Shown here: one piece after another, positions 13,668 to 26,220 of the stretch | Layout of the letters: every line of letters begins with the position of its first letter | Position numbering within the stretch: position 1 is the first letter of the stretch | Assembly: GCF_963678635.1 (NCBI RefSeq) | Contig: NC_087071.1 | Span: 20,801,194-20,865,193, forward strand | Length of the DNA: 64,000 nt | Reading direction: 5' to 3' | From: Symsagittifera roscoffensis | Lineage: Eukaryota > Xenacoelomorpha > Acoela > Convolutidae | Translations under genes and position numbers: made by a program | Notes under the pieces: model-generated | The model's input: the letters and a program-made list of their open reading frames with translations, nothing else | Told to the model about the DNA's origin: nothing | The model's database searches: none

Positions 13668-15571
13668 AATAAAAGTATAGAAATACCACTGGTAACTATG
13701 CTAACTAACTAAGTTTAAAAGGGAATAAATTAATGTGTCAATTAAAACTGACCGATGTCTTAAAAGAGCAACTAGTGACGCGAAGTCCACTGGACTTCGT
13801 AGAGTAAATATTAACTGGTACTTGATTAATCTATAGAGGTCAAGGTTAAGAGATACTAAAATACTAAATCACAACAGTTTGCAGAGTAATATAAGATTCT
13901 TCATCCACGTTCAATGACGCCGAAATAATAATTTGTACGCGATAACAATTTTGACCTTGAACACTAGTAGTTTTTTGTAAAGGTGGTCGAAACATCTGTA
14001 AAAGTGGCCAACATAAAAATACTTGCGTTTTCATAAAAAAAATAAAAGTTGATCATCTATGCGACAAAGACTAACCTTTTTCTTGGATCTAGTTTTTTTT
14101 TTAAATCTTGACTTGAAGCGTTAACTCTATTCGAGTGGCTTTGGTTCATTGTATAACGGCTAAAACGCTTCAACTAGCGTTGTTTTAAAGCAAAATTTAG
14201 TAGCCCTGTTATCCTTGATCAGTAACCATGATGTTGTTTATTTTCACGTGAAAGCAATTTTGAGCTTGAACTTTGAAACAATTATGTGCAAGCTGTTACC
14301 ACTGAAAAATTCGCCTAAAAACTACATGTACTCTGGTTTCAAGGCAAAAATTCGCGTCTGTGTGAATGTGCTGGAAGAAAATTTATCAACTTCTAGTTAC
14401 AAAAAGTTTTAAGGCTCAAATCATTACAGAACAACTTTCGGCTCAATGAGCGTCTACCGAAGTGTTTTCGGTTTTGTTATGTCTTCCTTGTCTTCAAACT
14501 AATGCTAACTCAACTCTAGCATTTTTTCTCAATTGCTCCAACAGGAACTTCGTTCGAGACTAATATATGATTTTTTTCAGCTTTGGTCTCATTTTCTGTG
14601 AACTAGCTCATCATGTTATGTTTTTAACAATTAAAAACGATGCAAATTGAATTTTGCGGTATTAAAACAATCATTGATGAAATTTTTATGGATTTACTTC
14701 CTTACTTTTAGCTGAGCACCTTTTAAATTATCAGGTTTTGTTAGCTTTCTTTATCCACAACAATTGACCTTGAATTTGATATATTATATGTAGGACATTG
14801 AACTTGAGAGCTATTATGTACAATTCTTTATGAATTTCATGAGAGAAAGCATCAACAATCGAAAACCTCATTTTTTTCGGGTAAAAAGTATCAGACGGGC
14901 AGAATGTTTTCAAAAATCTATTAGCAACATCTATTCAAACCAAAAAAAACGCCTTCAGGTCAGATTCTAAAAACTGAAAGGTTTTGCCTAATATTTTACT
15001 TTTCAACCACCATATCACATCGTATGAAGAGCGATAAAAGGTTTTAATCGTTTGTGCTGTAGTATACGTGAAACTTGTAACTTTGAAGTTCTGAAACTTG
15101 AACTAGCAAACTGCCTAACTAACTAGCTAAAGCTCGGCTTCGTCTCTGCGTTAAACCCTTTCTCGGATTTTTCTGAAGTAAAAAACAGTTTAAAAGCTTT
15201 TTGAAAAAAGTTGATTATTCGGCGCATGTTTTCCTTTTCACTCAATCTGCCCATAAAGTTTAGATTCTTATTAGATAAAGTAGCTAAAACACGGATCTAA
15301 TTTGATTAAATTATCAAAGTATAGCAGAAAATTTGTGTTTAAAAATCGATGAATGTAAAATCGGACAGCAGACTCCCCGGCAAATTCAAAAGTTCCATTC
15401 AGTTTCAATTATACTTTAATCAACTTTTTTTTTAAGTTGAAAAGCTTAAAGATAAAAACAGCTCTGAATAAGAAAAAAATTTCTGAGCCTCAAAAATGGT
15501 ACCAACCTTGAAAGTTTTCAGCTGATCGTCTCACTGTAACCAAAAAAAGAAGTACCCAAGAGAGAATTTTT

Positions 15572-16145
15572 TGAAACTTTCGACAACTGGAATCATACAA
15601 ATAGATGGCAATGTAAGGGAAAATTATTCGAAATATAATCAGAATTGAGGAGAAAATTTTTTAAAAGCAAAAATGGTATTTTTAGAGCTCAAATAATTTA
15701 ATTTGACCAAAAAAACACAAAAAACGACTCTAATTATTCAGCGCACGCCACTAGGCTAAATCTAGACATTTTAAATCTCGAATGTATCTGTTTGCGGACT
15801 CAATTGTTACTCGTTAATTGAGGAGCAAGTTTGAGGACTTGAAAATGACAATTTCGTTAACAAGTTTATATTCTTTTTGACTTCAGAAAATTTCCTTAAA
15901 AACAACGTTACTGAAACTTGACATTCGGATAAAGGTTTAAATATAAGTAAATAGCCGTTTTTGACCAAAAAAGTCTAACTAGCAATTTAGCTACAACTTT
16001 TACTTTACATAATCTATTAAATGGCAGGAAGAGAAAGTCGAGAAATAAAAAACTGAAAAGGAAGTGCAATCTTTTTTCTAAGAAATCTATAAAAAACTGC
16101 GAAGTAGAAATAAATTTTGACAGAAAATTTTTCATTCAAATTTAG
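15572..16145. repeat. Block-B-specific insertion of about 570 bp
   Basis: Tail A runs directly from GAGAGAATTTTTTTGC (7417-7438) into AGCTCTTCTTTC, whereas tail B has about 570 bp of extra AT-rich sequence at this point. No terminal inverted repeats, target duplication or protein similarity could be recognised. It is either an inserted non-autonomous element or sequence lost from tail A. Confidence 0.45.
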
Positions 16146-17430
16146 CTCTTCTTTCCGTTTTTTATTAATCTAGCTAAACTTGTATACATTCTTAATATAG
16201 TAAAAAATCTCTTATTTAGTCATTTATTTTTAAAAAAACATGAATTGAAAGAGCTCAAAAGTTATTACTTATATGTACAAAGATTCAAAAAATCAACTGC
16301 TTGTGTTGCAAATAGAGCCATCATCTAAGATGCACATTTAAGAAAAAATCATTTAAAAAAATCATAAAATAGCAGTTTTTTTTTACTATTGCTCCCCATT
16401 TGCCTCAACCGTAGTACATTACATTTTCATACTTATATTTTAAGAGGCAATAACATGAAAATCATCCCTTCATTAAAAGGTTTAACTGTGTATTTTGTAA
16501 TTTGTAAATGGATTCCGCCCTTTTGATCTTTTTTTGTTCTTGTGCTTCTTTTGATAGTGATGAAAATTTTTCAACTTTCTGAACCCCAGAGACCTACCCA
16601 CACCAAATTGTCTCCTATCCATTGCACAGTTTGGCTTCATAACGTTTGTGATGTAAAAACTGGGTAAAAAAAAAACATTTTTTGCAAAATAGATTGCTAT
16701 TTTTTCTCAGCATGGAAATTTCGAGTTGAAAATTTTCTTATTAAAATTTTTCAAAAAAACGAGAAAATAATCTGGACAGAGGTTGAATGAGGAAGAAAAC
16801 GATCTGATTATGATTTGATTTAAGTTATTGTTTAGTTGATAAAATTAGTGTGTTAGAAGTTCCACAACATAGTCAACAGAAAGTTGGAATCGTGACCGAG
16901 CTAACTGATTTTTTTAAAACCTTTTGCTCCGACCATTTGATCTGAGACTAGTGGAAAACGTTCGGTCGCCATTTAATAAATTTTCAATTAGATTAAAAAA
17001 CAATTTGTATCTCTTTATATCCATTATACTGCTCTCTAATTGGCCGATTACTAAAAAAATCAACCAAACTTTGGCAGCACCAAGTTTGGCACTACTTTGT
17101 CAAATATATTAACTAACCCAGACAATTATTGAAAAGCAGATATAATAAAACTTTCATGCAGTTGACTCAAATGAAGTTACAATTGAGGATAATTATGCCT
17201 TGAAAATAATGTAAATTTGCATTCAATTGAAAACTATGAATTTTAACTAAGTCGAAAAAACTTGGACAAAAAACTTGCAAAGAAAAAGTCTTGACACTAA
17301 AAATTTTTGGCACTGAAATTTCTTTAGCCCGAAACTACTAAAGAACAAAATTTTGACTTTTAGGGAAGTTTACCAGACAGACATGCTCAAATTATTTCTC
17401 TTGATCAGATACGCATGTTGGCAAATGAGA

Positions 17431-18772
17431 TGAAAAGCACTAGTAATTTTTCTGGAGTCGACCTTTGCATTTTTCCAAGATGAATCGACGCAAAGAATAT
17501 GATATCAGCGCTGCATTTTTATTAAAACCAACCAATTTTGTAATTGCGCTTGAAACTAGGAGCCGTTTTGGAATCGGAACATACTTCTTTCAGCTCCGAT
17601 TTGATTTTTTTTCAGTTTTTCATGCCTTTTTTAGACTATGTTTTTGTTTTATATTGCATTGACTTTATTGTTTCACATTGCATCGTTTGAAGAGCAAATC
17701 AAATTTATTATGCGTGTTTTCAGGGGGGATTTTTGGAAGAACGGGTAAACGCGTTTTCTTTTGTACCAATTTTTAAATTTTGTTAGTTTTACAATGGCAG
17801 TTGTCTTTCCAGGAATATTTGCACAATGCTCGAAGCATTCGTTTGAAACTTTTTGGTAAATCTTTTTTTCCGTCTCAATTTCTGAAAGCTAGTTTGCCAT
17901 GTTTGTGTGGAATCACGAATCCCGTGCAAAGCACTATTTAACTTTTTTTATTTAAGTTTTAATAACCGTTTTTCATTAATGTTGGCATAAGCAAAAATGC
18001 TAACATTAATTAAAAGATGCACTTGACGTCAATTTGTCAAAAAATTTATATCTGAATTTGAGCAAATTTTTCTTTTAAGACCACTTGATTTAAATAAGTG
18101 CTTTCCATTCGTTTATTGAGTTGATCACGACTGAAAGTGCCTGGTTATTATTACACGCTTGGCCACTTTCAAGCTGACTTAGGTTTCCGAGTTTGGAATA
18201 AAAAACCATCGTACGCGAAAATTTTTTATCCAGATTTTAAAATAAAAACTCTACAACAATATTATTTTTGAGCTTTTCGAACTTGCTGTTAATGCAAATT
18301 TTAGAGACTATATTCTTAATGCACCTTATATCTCAGCTCGGGTGGTCTAAAGACTTTGTAACTTCAGAGAAAACACTGATTAGATTAGAGGCAAATCTTG
18401 GCAAACCTCGAGAAAAACGTATCTGCAATTGTTTCTTTGAATAAGTAGCCCAGAAACGCATTTAGATCTGGTTTGAAACAACCAAGCCTTCGATTTAGTT
18501 CTTCTGGCGGTGGTAACTTGCTTTTACAAACTCACCCGAAATTTAGATCATCGCATGGTCACTGAACAATTCAACCATTTTGACTAGATCACAGTTAACT
18601 TGAGAGCTGAACTTGTAACATATATTAGTTGTGATGAGGTTTGATTAAGACTCAAGGTCATACTAAAATTCTAATTATAAAATGAAACACAAGATGCATT
18701 CAACTATAATTGTAAGTACATATTTACAAATTTCGGTACCAAATCAGTGCAAAAATTCGATGTAAAAATGTT
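17431..18772. other. Intergenic DNA downstream of the CEP57-like gene
   Basis: About 1.3 kb of AT-rich sequence without a supported gene. It holds one imperfect 13-bp inverted repeat (TTAATGTTGGCAT at 17976-17988 against ATGCTAACATTAA at 17997-18009), which could be a hairpin or the end of a small element. The last 100 bp should hold the 3' UTR of the CEP57-like gene; no AATAAA is seen on the minus strand within about 120 nt of its stop codon. Confidence 0.5.
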
Positions 18773-21700
18773 TCAAAAATCCCATTTCACATCATCTCTT
18801 CGCAAAGAACTTTGAAGTTTTTGCATATTTTTCAACAAATCTGAGCTCGTATCAAATTTAGGTCCTCCATCCGGATTTTTTGGCACTTTCCCAACTGCTT
18901 TTTTTGTTTTCTTTCTACAAGCTGTATTCTTCTTCGGCTGTTGGTCTTTCAAAGCTTTCAAGTGACTTTCAACTTTGTCCATTTGAGTTTGTTTCGCTTC
19001 CATTTTCTTTCGTATTATCATATGTTCACGTGACAATTCAACGGCCAACTGCTGGTCTCTGGTTAGTTCACGCTCTTGGTTAATTTCTTCATACTGTATC
19101 GCTAATTCTTCAAACTCGTGATACAAATCACTCACTAACTGTTTCATACTTTCTTCACTTGTAAAATCACACTTTTTAGTTCTTGTAGCTGTAGTTAAAG
19201 TAGGTTGACTACTGTTATCTTTAGGCGTAAACTCTTCGGAATACGACATACTACATGAACTATTTGGTCTTTGATTTTGACTAGCTACTTTTTTCTTCTT
19301 TTTCTTTCCTCTTTTTCCGGAAGGTGGCTTCATATTGCTAACAATGTTACCAGTAACTCCTGCGCTTTGACAAGCTGACGAATGCATTTTAAGTGCTGCT
19401 AAAACCCTTTGCAAGTTCACATTAACTGAATGACTTGGATTAGTTGAAGTTCCACAAACAAACGGCAATTCTGAAAACTTCGCGTGGTAATGACCACAGC
19501 CTTGGTGATTATTTTTGCCAGCGATTATTCTATCAGCACTTCTACTTCTTGGTTTGATCAAATCTTTTCTCGCAATTTTAGGTCCGCCTTGCTGGAAAGA
19601 AACGTGACGACCTTTGACTGAACTGTTGTCTGTATATTCGTGTTTACTTCCTCTGTAAGCCTTTTCGGAACGCCTTTCGTCTAAGCTTTCGTTTGGGCTC
19701 GCGCTTCGCGAGCTTTTAGCACTGCGTCTTCCAGAACCTTTCTGGTTTTTTGCTTTACTTTTTTCTTTGGTAGCTGGTAATGAGCTCGATGAAATAGCTT
19801 TAGAAGGTCCGAGCTTCGTGTTTCTGTTTGAGTTTTGTGCTGGTTTGACCATAATGTCTTCAGTGAACTTTTTATGATCGTCGACTAGTCTCTGCATTGA
19901 AGTGAGTTGTTGTTCCAAACTGGCGCATCTATCTTCAGCTTGTCTGAATTGCATCTCTACGGCCTAAACAATACTATGTAGTATTATGCATTCCTCGTTG
20001 AAGTTTTGATAAGTGATGGGGAGCGCACCCCCAGTAAAAGATTTAAATCATAGGCCGAATGCCTGTCTGGGATTTTTGTGAGTGGGTGGCGTCTTTTAAA
20101 GCATTTATTAAAAACATAACTTACCTATCCTAAACCCTATCTCACCTAAAATTTCGAATCCGCAGTCAATTTCTGATCTACAGAAAGTAAGATTGGTCGG
20201 TCGAACAATGTAGAGAAGTGAAGGTTTGAAATATTACTTTTTGAAAACTTTCGAATCTTTGGACAAACACAGCTGTTTTTTGGATGTTTGCACTATTTTT
20301 TCACTTTTCGTAATTTTCCCCTATTGAATGTTTGCACTGTATCCATAACAATCAAAACATACCTGCGTACTATTCTGCAACTCGCTAAACGATCTCTCCA
20401 ACTGACTATCTCGTCTATTTCCGTCATTGTGATCGACGTCAACATCATCTCCATTTCCATCATCGTCTTCACCCGAACTGCTCCCGCTTTCTTCATCTTC
20501 ATATTCAACTTCTAATGTCTGAGGGGTGATCCCTGCACTCGCGTCATTTCTCAAGTCTCTTGACCTCTCAGTGTAAGTATCGAACTCTTTCGACTTTCCA
20601 TTCACATGAAGATCTCTTGACCTTTCGTTTGCAAAATTCTGCTTTGATGATCTTTCACCGCCAAAAATATCTCTCGACCTTTCGTTGTGAAACCGCTCAA
20701 TCGGGTTTCCATTCTGAAAAGTTTCTCTCGGCCGTTCGTTTGGAAAACCGTTGAAACCTAGATCATCGCTGTTCGCCATAGGAGGCACTGTAATAGACTT
20801 TCCGACGTAGCCGCTAGGAGGTAAGTTACTACCTCCTAGTCCTTGAAACGCCCCTGTTGTAAAACTATACGATTTGGCAGTTTGGGGACCATCAAAACTA
20901 TAGTCGCCACTTTTTTTAGGAGCCACTTCAGTTCGTGTTATGTAACCACTAACCGGAGACCTCTCGTAAAGTTCCTCTCGCGTAAATGTTCTCGCGGTTC
21001 CCAAATCCGCGTTATAACCTGAAGTTGCAGGTGTTAGCGAGGTCAAATAATCGTTATAATCAGGATGGTGACTAGATAAAGAGCCAGATCTTGTTCCCGA
21101 GGTTCCTGTTAAAATAGGGTAATTGCTAGCCGACCTTTGAAATAGTCCTCTTGAAGATTCAAATGGCATGTTTACAGCGCGACCAACAGAAATCGGCGCC
21201 GTATTTGAGTTATAACTATAAGTTGTCCCTGTATTAACCATACTTCGGTCATAATTTTCATCATGCGCTGTTCTTGGATATAAATTCGCATTGCTCATTG
21301 TTTGAGCTAAATGCACCGAATTATGTTCAGAACGTAACTCTGAAACGCTTGATGATCGAGCTACCTGGTTTGAAAAATCAACCTTTCTTTGACTTAAGAG
21401 CTCAATGTCACTAGTATTCACTGCTGCTTCGTACATAACTGGTTTATCTTGAAAATTATTCCTCAAGTTTTCCTGCTCAATATTTTCCCGAGTTTGATTC
21501 AGAGCCAACCATTGCCGTTCTTTGTCCAATTTTTCGATCTCCTTTTTTGCTTTGTCGCGCTCAATCTCTAAGTCTTTAAGCTTGTCTAGAAGAGTCTTTA
21601 AGGCTCCTAAAACTAGTTCGCTGTTACTTTCAGGTAACGATGTTTTAGAAACAGTTGATCTTGGCGAATCAAGTAAAGTTTCTACAGGCGTAATTCTTCC

Positions 21701-22096
21701 ATTTCGCCCGTTGCTAGTCGACGCTTCTCCCAACTGACTCGAAACTTGGTTAAATTTTGGCAAGGCAAAGTTTGAACTTATGGGCTGGAAAGATGAGTAA
21801 GCGTTTAATCTGGGAGAACTATTTGATGCTGTTGTATATCGGGGCGAAACTTGTGAGGTATGTTCAAAGGCACTTGTAAAATTTGTTTTTGATACATTGT
21901 AGTTGAACGCATAAGGCACTGACTTATTCGGCAATAAACAATCAGAAGTTAGCTTTTGTTGATGATTTGGAGCTTTTTGGGCACCGTTTGATGTTGGAAG
22001 ATTATAATCGCTGGTTTGATGATGACTTATTTGGGAAGATTGCTGAGACTGATTTCTGTTAGTGGACTCTAATACATCCCCATAGCCCGTCATCAT
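18773..22096 (-). CDS. CEP57: CEP57-family centrosomal protein, two exons
   Basis: Exon 1 is 22096-20363 and exon 2 is 19963-18773, joined in phase 0 across a 399-bp intron (donor CAG|GTATGT, acceptor TTTAG). The predicted product is about 974 aa. Exon 1 has a coiled coil (about residues 155-210, with LVLGALKTLLDKLKDLEIER) matching the start of the CEP57 N-terminal coil; exon 2 resumes it with RCASLEQQLTSMQRLV. Exon 2 also holds the CEP57 signature PFVCGTSTNPSHSVNVN with HSSAC, a lysine-rich segment and a C-terminal coiled coil, the region that binds microtubules in vertebrate CEP57. CEP57 proteins act in the pericentriolar material and in centriole duplication. The protein is about twice the vertebrate length because of a Ser/Asn-rich, disordered region of about 330 aa. 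This region has four imperfect NERSRD repeats and an acidic stretch. CEP57L1 is an alternative name. The ATG lies 3 nt after a TTTCAG acceptor. Confidence 0.85.
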
Positions 22097-22099
22097 AAT

Positions 22100-22106
22100 C
22101 TGAAAT
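22100..22106 (-). promoter_or_regulatory. 3' splice acceptor just upstream of the CEP57 ATG
   Basis: The minus strand reads ATTTCAG immediately followed by ATT and then the ATG at 22096. A 3' splice site this close to the start codon means the upstream sequence is either a 5' UTR intron or an outron removed by spliced-leader trans-splicing. HCCS and ANAPC11 show the same arrangement. Confidence 0.5.
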
Positions 22107-22304
22107 AGTTAATTTTTCATCAACTGAATTGAAAACCAAACAAAGACTGTCAGAGGCTGAAAGGCCTACATATCAGATCGCTGCTTGTGTGCCTAAGACT
22201 AAAGCGCAAAAATTAGTCAGAGTTAGCGCTTTTAAAATTTAAATAGAAGAAAAACTGTACTCAGATAATTAAAACGAAACAGAGCCAGTATACAGTTGGA
22301 AAAG

Positions 22305-22640
22305 AGCCAACGAACGCAGGTAAACAGAAACAAATACTGACTTGTTTTTTTTAAATATCAATTTTCGAGTTTCAAAGAAATATATGACCTTTAAGCTCTT
22401 TGAATTTCTAGAACAATTTATGATTGGCACTTTATTGATAAAATTAATCCACCTAGAGAAAACTGGATCAATGAGCAAAATATTTATTTCGCTGGGATAT
22501 CTGAAAATTAAATTCCGCAATCGAAACTGGAACTTGATCATGTTTTTCGTGGCCTATACACTTTCTCTGTTCGATAGTGGAGTTTGCTTTCCTTTAAACA
22601 AAATCTTCAGCACTTATATAAGAGTCCGAACTACGTTCAT
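22305..22640. repeat. Dispersed repeat family, copy 1
   Basis: This segment aligns by eye with 26290-26720 and 35405-35720. Shared blocks in order include a stretch around TTTCGAGTTTCAAAGAAA, CTCTTTGAATTTCTAGAA, GGCACTTTATTGATAA, AAAACTGGATCA, TTTCGCTGGGATATCTGAAA and a block ending in GATCATGTTTTTCGTG. Further along all copies share ACTACGTTCAT. No coding capacity; a degraded non-autonomous transposon family is likely. Confidence 0.6.
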
Positions 22641-23507
22641 CGACTCGTAAAAATTAAGAAAAGCAAACGATTTTGCTTGGAGCGAGGGCGCTATTGCACC
22701 AACAACTGCAAAATACAATTGATTTGCCAAATAAAACAATTTGCAAATAGTGCTCAAAAAATTACCCTTTATTATTTCTGAAATTATTGCGTCAAAACTA
22801 AGCTATATGAGACTATAATAACTTTTATAATGCTTAGTCAAATGTTTTCGCGCATTTTGTGCGTCTTCAGACTATAAAATAAAATTTTTAGAAAATGATC
22901 ATATCATAGAAAAGTGTCAATTTCATTTAAATACTACGATTAAAAACTCGCCAGAAAGAATCCAATAGCAATTTTACCGAAATAAACTTCTGCATTAGTT
23001 GTTTGCTAAAATTCTCTCGCTTTGTTTTGTTTTTTGTTCAATTGTACCTTTAATAAAAAAGTTTTCAGATTCACGTGAATTTTTTTATCGTTTAACTTTT
23101 ATTCAGCAATATTTATACATGGACTAAAACTTAAGGGTCAACTCACTGCTTTTAAAATTCTCGGTCTCGCTCATAATGAGCCACTGCCTTCATATCTGCA
23201 ATGATTATAGCATTAATGGCTGAAGAGTGCGGCCTGTTTGCCCCATAAATTAACTCAGACTTACCACAATCTGTACCACACTATTGCAAGTGCTTCCGTA
23301 CAGGTGTTTACTCCTTGCGATGATTTTCGACTCTACTGGTTAATTATCGACCCGTTTGCATCAATTAACATTTGTTATTTTAAGTCAATTATTTCATTTC
23401 AAACTCTTGACCAGTATCGAACCTTTAACCTTTTCGTCTCGATCTTGCACTTTACCTCTAAACTGAACAGGCCACCTCAAACTCAGTGATTTTGTTAAGA
23501 TTGCTTT

Positions 23508-23973
23508 CCCAAAAAATCTCTATTTAAAGTTTTCCGTCTTTTTAAGCTTGCTAATTGCAAGCGCATCAAAAACAGCCGTTCACATGACCAAAAATAACAA
23601 AAATTTCGACCAAAGTTGTTAAATGAACAGAAAAGACGGAAAATATCAAAAATGTTTCATGAAAACTAATTGCAATTTTTCCAGTTTTATTTTTCTAATG
23701 CATTACACTGGGCTAGCGCTGATTGGATTTTTCAAGAACCTTTTGGTAGAGATGAATCGTTCTCATGCAAGACTCACGAAAATTAATAAAACAAAACGCT
23801 TGCAAAATAAGCCGACATAATTAAAGCCGGCCGAACTCAGCACCGAAAGCTTTCGGCACCAATTAAGCTTACAAATGCACCTTTAACAACTTTTGTCGAA
23901 ACTTTTGTAATTTTTGGTAGTGTGAACGGCTGTTTTTGATACGCTTATAGATGGGAATATAGATTTTTTTGGG
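23508..23973. mobile_element. Small inverted-repeat element (piggyBac-like MITE candidate)
   Basis: A left arm at 23561-23623 and a right arm at 23882-23944 are inverted repeats of 63 bp with only a few mismatches (core AACAGCCGTTCACA). Pairing continues outward to CCCAAAAAATCT at 23508 and its complement ending in GGG at 23973. The right end is directly followed by TTAA; on the left a TTAA lies 10 bp further out. TTAA followed by CCC is the end structure of piggyBac-type elements. The interior of about 260 bp has no transposase, so this would be a non-autonomous copy. The class assignment is inference. Confidence 0.6.
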
Positions 23974-25359
23974 TTAACAACTTCAACAAAATCACTGAAA
24001 CATTTGCTTAGTTTTCTTTACTAGTATATCAAGTTGGAGGTGGTGCAACCAAGGAACATATGCAGCCAACAAAATAACCAAGCTATTAATTCATCGGATA
24101 TAAAATCATACCGACAACCACTTCTTTACGGGGAAAATGTCAAGTACCCGAGCATGTGTCGATTAACAGTCTATTTTTAATTAATCGAGTTGTTCAAACT
24201 AAATGCCCTGGAGTCTCGGCGTGGTATACATTTTACGAAACTTTTGATACACAATCCCATTACTGTACATTTGAACAGAGTATCTTTCGATTGAATTATT
24301 CATCTCAGATTTTGCTATGCAGCATTTGGTTCAATTTCTCCATCAGTTGAAAAAAAAATTAGAACACAAAAACAAATCAACCGCAATCTTTTACATCGCT
24401 CAATCTAAATGAAACACAAGCTAATAGATCGGCCTTTCTATTATACGGCCATTTCAAAAAGGAGCGGCGAAAACTCAGAAAATTAACATTGAAATGCCCG
24501 ATGAAACTAAAATTATGCTGAAACTGGTTAAAATCTGAAATATCGAAGCAAACAACTAGTTTAACTATAATTTTGTCCATTCATTTCAAAGGGCAGAAAA
24601 AAAGAGTTCATTCCCCAGTCAGTTCTTCATCACCATTTGAGTTTAAATCGTGTTTCCTGATCGTCGCCTTCTTCTGGGCTGAAACAAAGAAATTTGTCAT
24701 TTTTATTATCAAAATTAGGCTTTGTTCTTTTTCCCCCAAAACCATCAATTTTATGGTGTAATGAGTGACTTTACAAATATGCTTTTCATGGCTTAATTAC
24801 TCAGTACGCTAATTTTAGAAAGCAATCGGACAATGTTACAGAGGCGAAGCTGTGCTTCGCAAACACAAGCGAGGAAAATGCAAAAAAAAAGAGCTCTGCA
24901 CAGGCTAAACAAAGTGAAATAAGGAAAAAGGAAAGAATTAAAAGTACACATTGAGAAAAAAATTTTGTATAACAATTTTGAGATTACGAATATCACGTTT
25001 TCACATCTGCTGCACGACCGCTTGTAATTTAACTAACACTACACACCAATAGAGCATCAAAAATTCATCAAAAGAGCAAAAAAACTATTTTAATGTTTCG
25101 GATTTGAATCTACGACCTGATGATTACGAGTATCGCCCACGTCCTCGCATCTCCGCGACGGTTTACTTGGAAGTAAACTAGTGGCCCAGCTAATGCTGGA
25201 TATATATGTTTTAATATTCTAAATCATATATTGTACTGATAAGGAAAAGAGTTAACTACAAAATGTCAAAAAGGACTTTAAGCAAAACCCAGTAATTTCT
25301 CTGCTTAAGTAGGATATTAGTTGCTTTGTTACAGAAGAGAACTACTACTCGCTCTTTCG

Positions 25360-26000
25360 ATTGAATTATTCATCTCAGATTTTGCTATTCAGCTTTCGAA
25401 AAAGTGAAGATTCCAAGAAACAATCAAAAATTTGACTTTTCTAAAATGTTTAAAAAATGGTTTTCAAAAAAAATTCAAAAAGCAGATTTTCCCGAAGTGC
25501 ATATCGGTTCTTCTACAAAAAAGAGGGAGAAATAGGGTTACACAGGGAAAATCTAGGCCTCATGATGGTTTAAAGAATTATCCATCTCAGAATCAGCAGG
25601 CTAGTTTTTGAAGAAAAAAGTTTCCAAAACGGGTAAAATTTCAAAAATTGGACATTTTCTAAGGCCATATTAATTTTCGAAACGTTGGGCATAGCCTCTT
25701 GCGAAAAAAGGACTCACATAATTGTTTTATAGCTTTCAGCTAAACCCTCAATCTCCGATTTGGCAGGGTAGTTTTTAAGAAACGTTTCAAAACTCACCAA
25801 AATGTCAAAAAATGGGCTTGTTTGAGGCCATAACTTTTTTCTACCGAATTTAGGGAATAACCGATCGAGAAGGACAGAGATCCCCATGATTTGTTCTTTT
25901 TTGTGAAATCTTCATCTCAGATTTACGCATTTAAGATTTGAGAAGATGAAAAGTTGAAAACAAATAGGTTAAAAATCCCCCTACTGAAAATTTCGAAGGC
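25360..26000. repeat. Four diverged tandem repeats of 170-205 bp
   Basis: Four diverged copies start near 25365, 25572, 25745 and 25910. Each begins with a variant of ATCTCAGATTT, followed by a GC..TAGTTTT-like block, AAGAA..TTCCAAAAC-like sequence, AAAATTTCAAAAA and, in three of them, AAGGCC(A/G)TA. The copies are old and unequal. No coding potential. Confidence 0.5.
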
Positions 26001-26220
26001 CGTAGAAAGTGGGGTAAAATGAGACTAGCAAAACAAGCAGTCACATAGAAGAGCAGCCGGTTTGTCCATTGCTACCATTTTTTTGAAAAACAGTACAGTA
26101 GTTTTTGAAATAAATTGAAATTTCAGCGAAATTGTTTGAAAATCCGACTTGCCCCTCGAGAAAAACTTAGATCCACCATCGCATAAATTTAACACGACAA
26201 GCCGGTTAATGTGTAAAAAA

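Larger units (their letters stand above)
13207..17430. repeat. Tail of repeat block B
   Basis: This is the second copy of the tail at 4436-8806. Relative to tail A it lacks about 650 bp of the gag relic (between about 13411 and the unit sequence before it), and carries about 570 bp not present in tail A (15572-16145). Similarity to tail A stops near 17430, after a shared stretch reading CTCTTGATCAGATACGC. No gene, RNA or element ends recognised other than the gag fragment listed separately. Confidence 0.8.

Noticed and set aside
23623-23820. 65-aa plus-strand open frame inside the small inverted-repeat element
   Set aside because: No similarity to any transposase; too short and AT-rich to support a gene.
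25100-25180. tRNA-like segment on the minus strand (ATTCAAATCC with a possible D-arm TCGC..GCGA)
   Set aside because: Anticodon and acceptor stems do not pair and the B-box deviates, so no tRNA gene can be supported.
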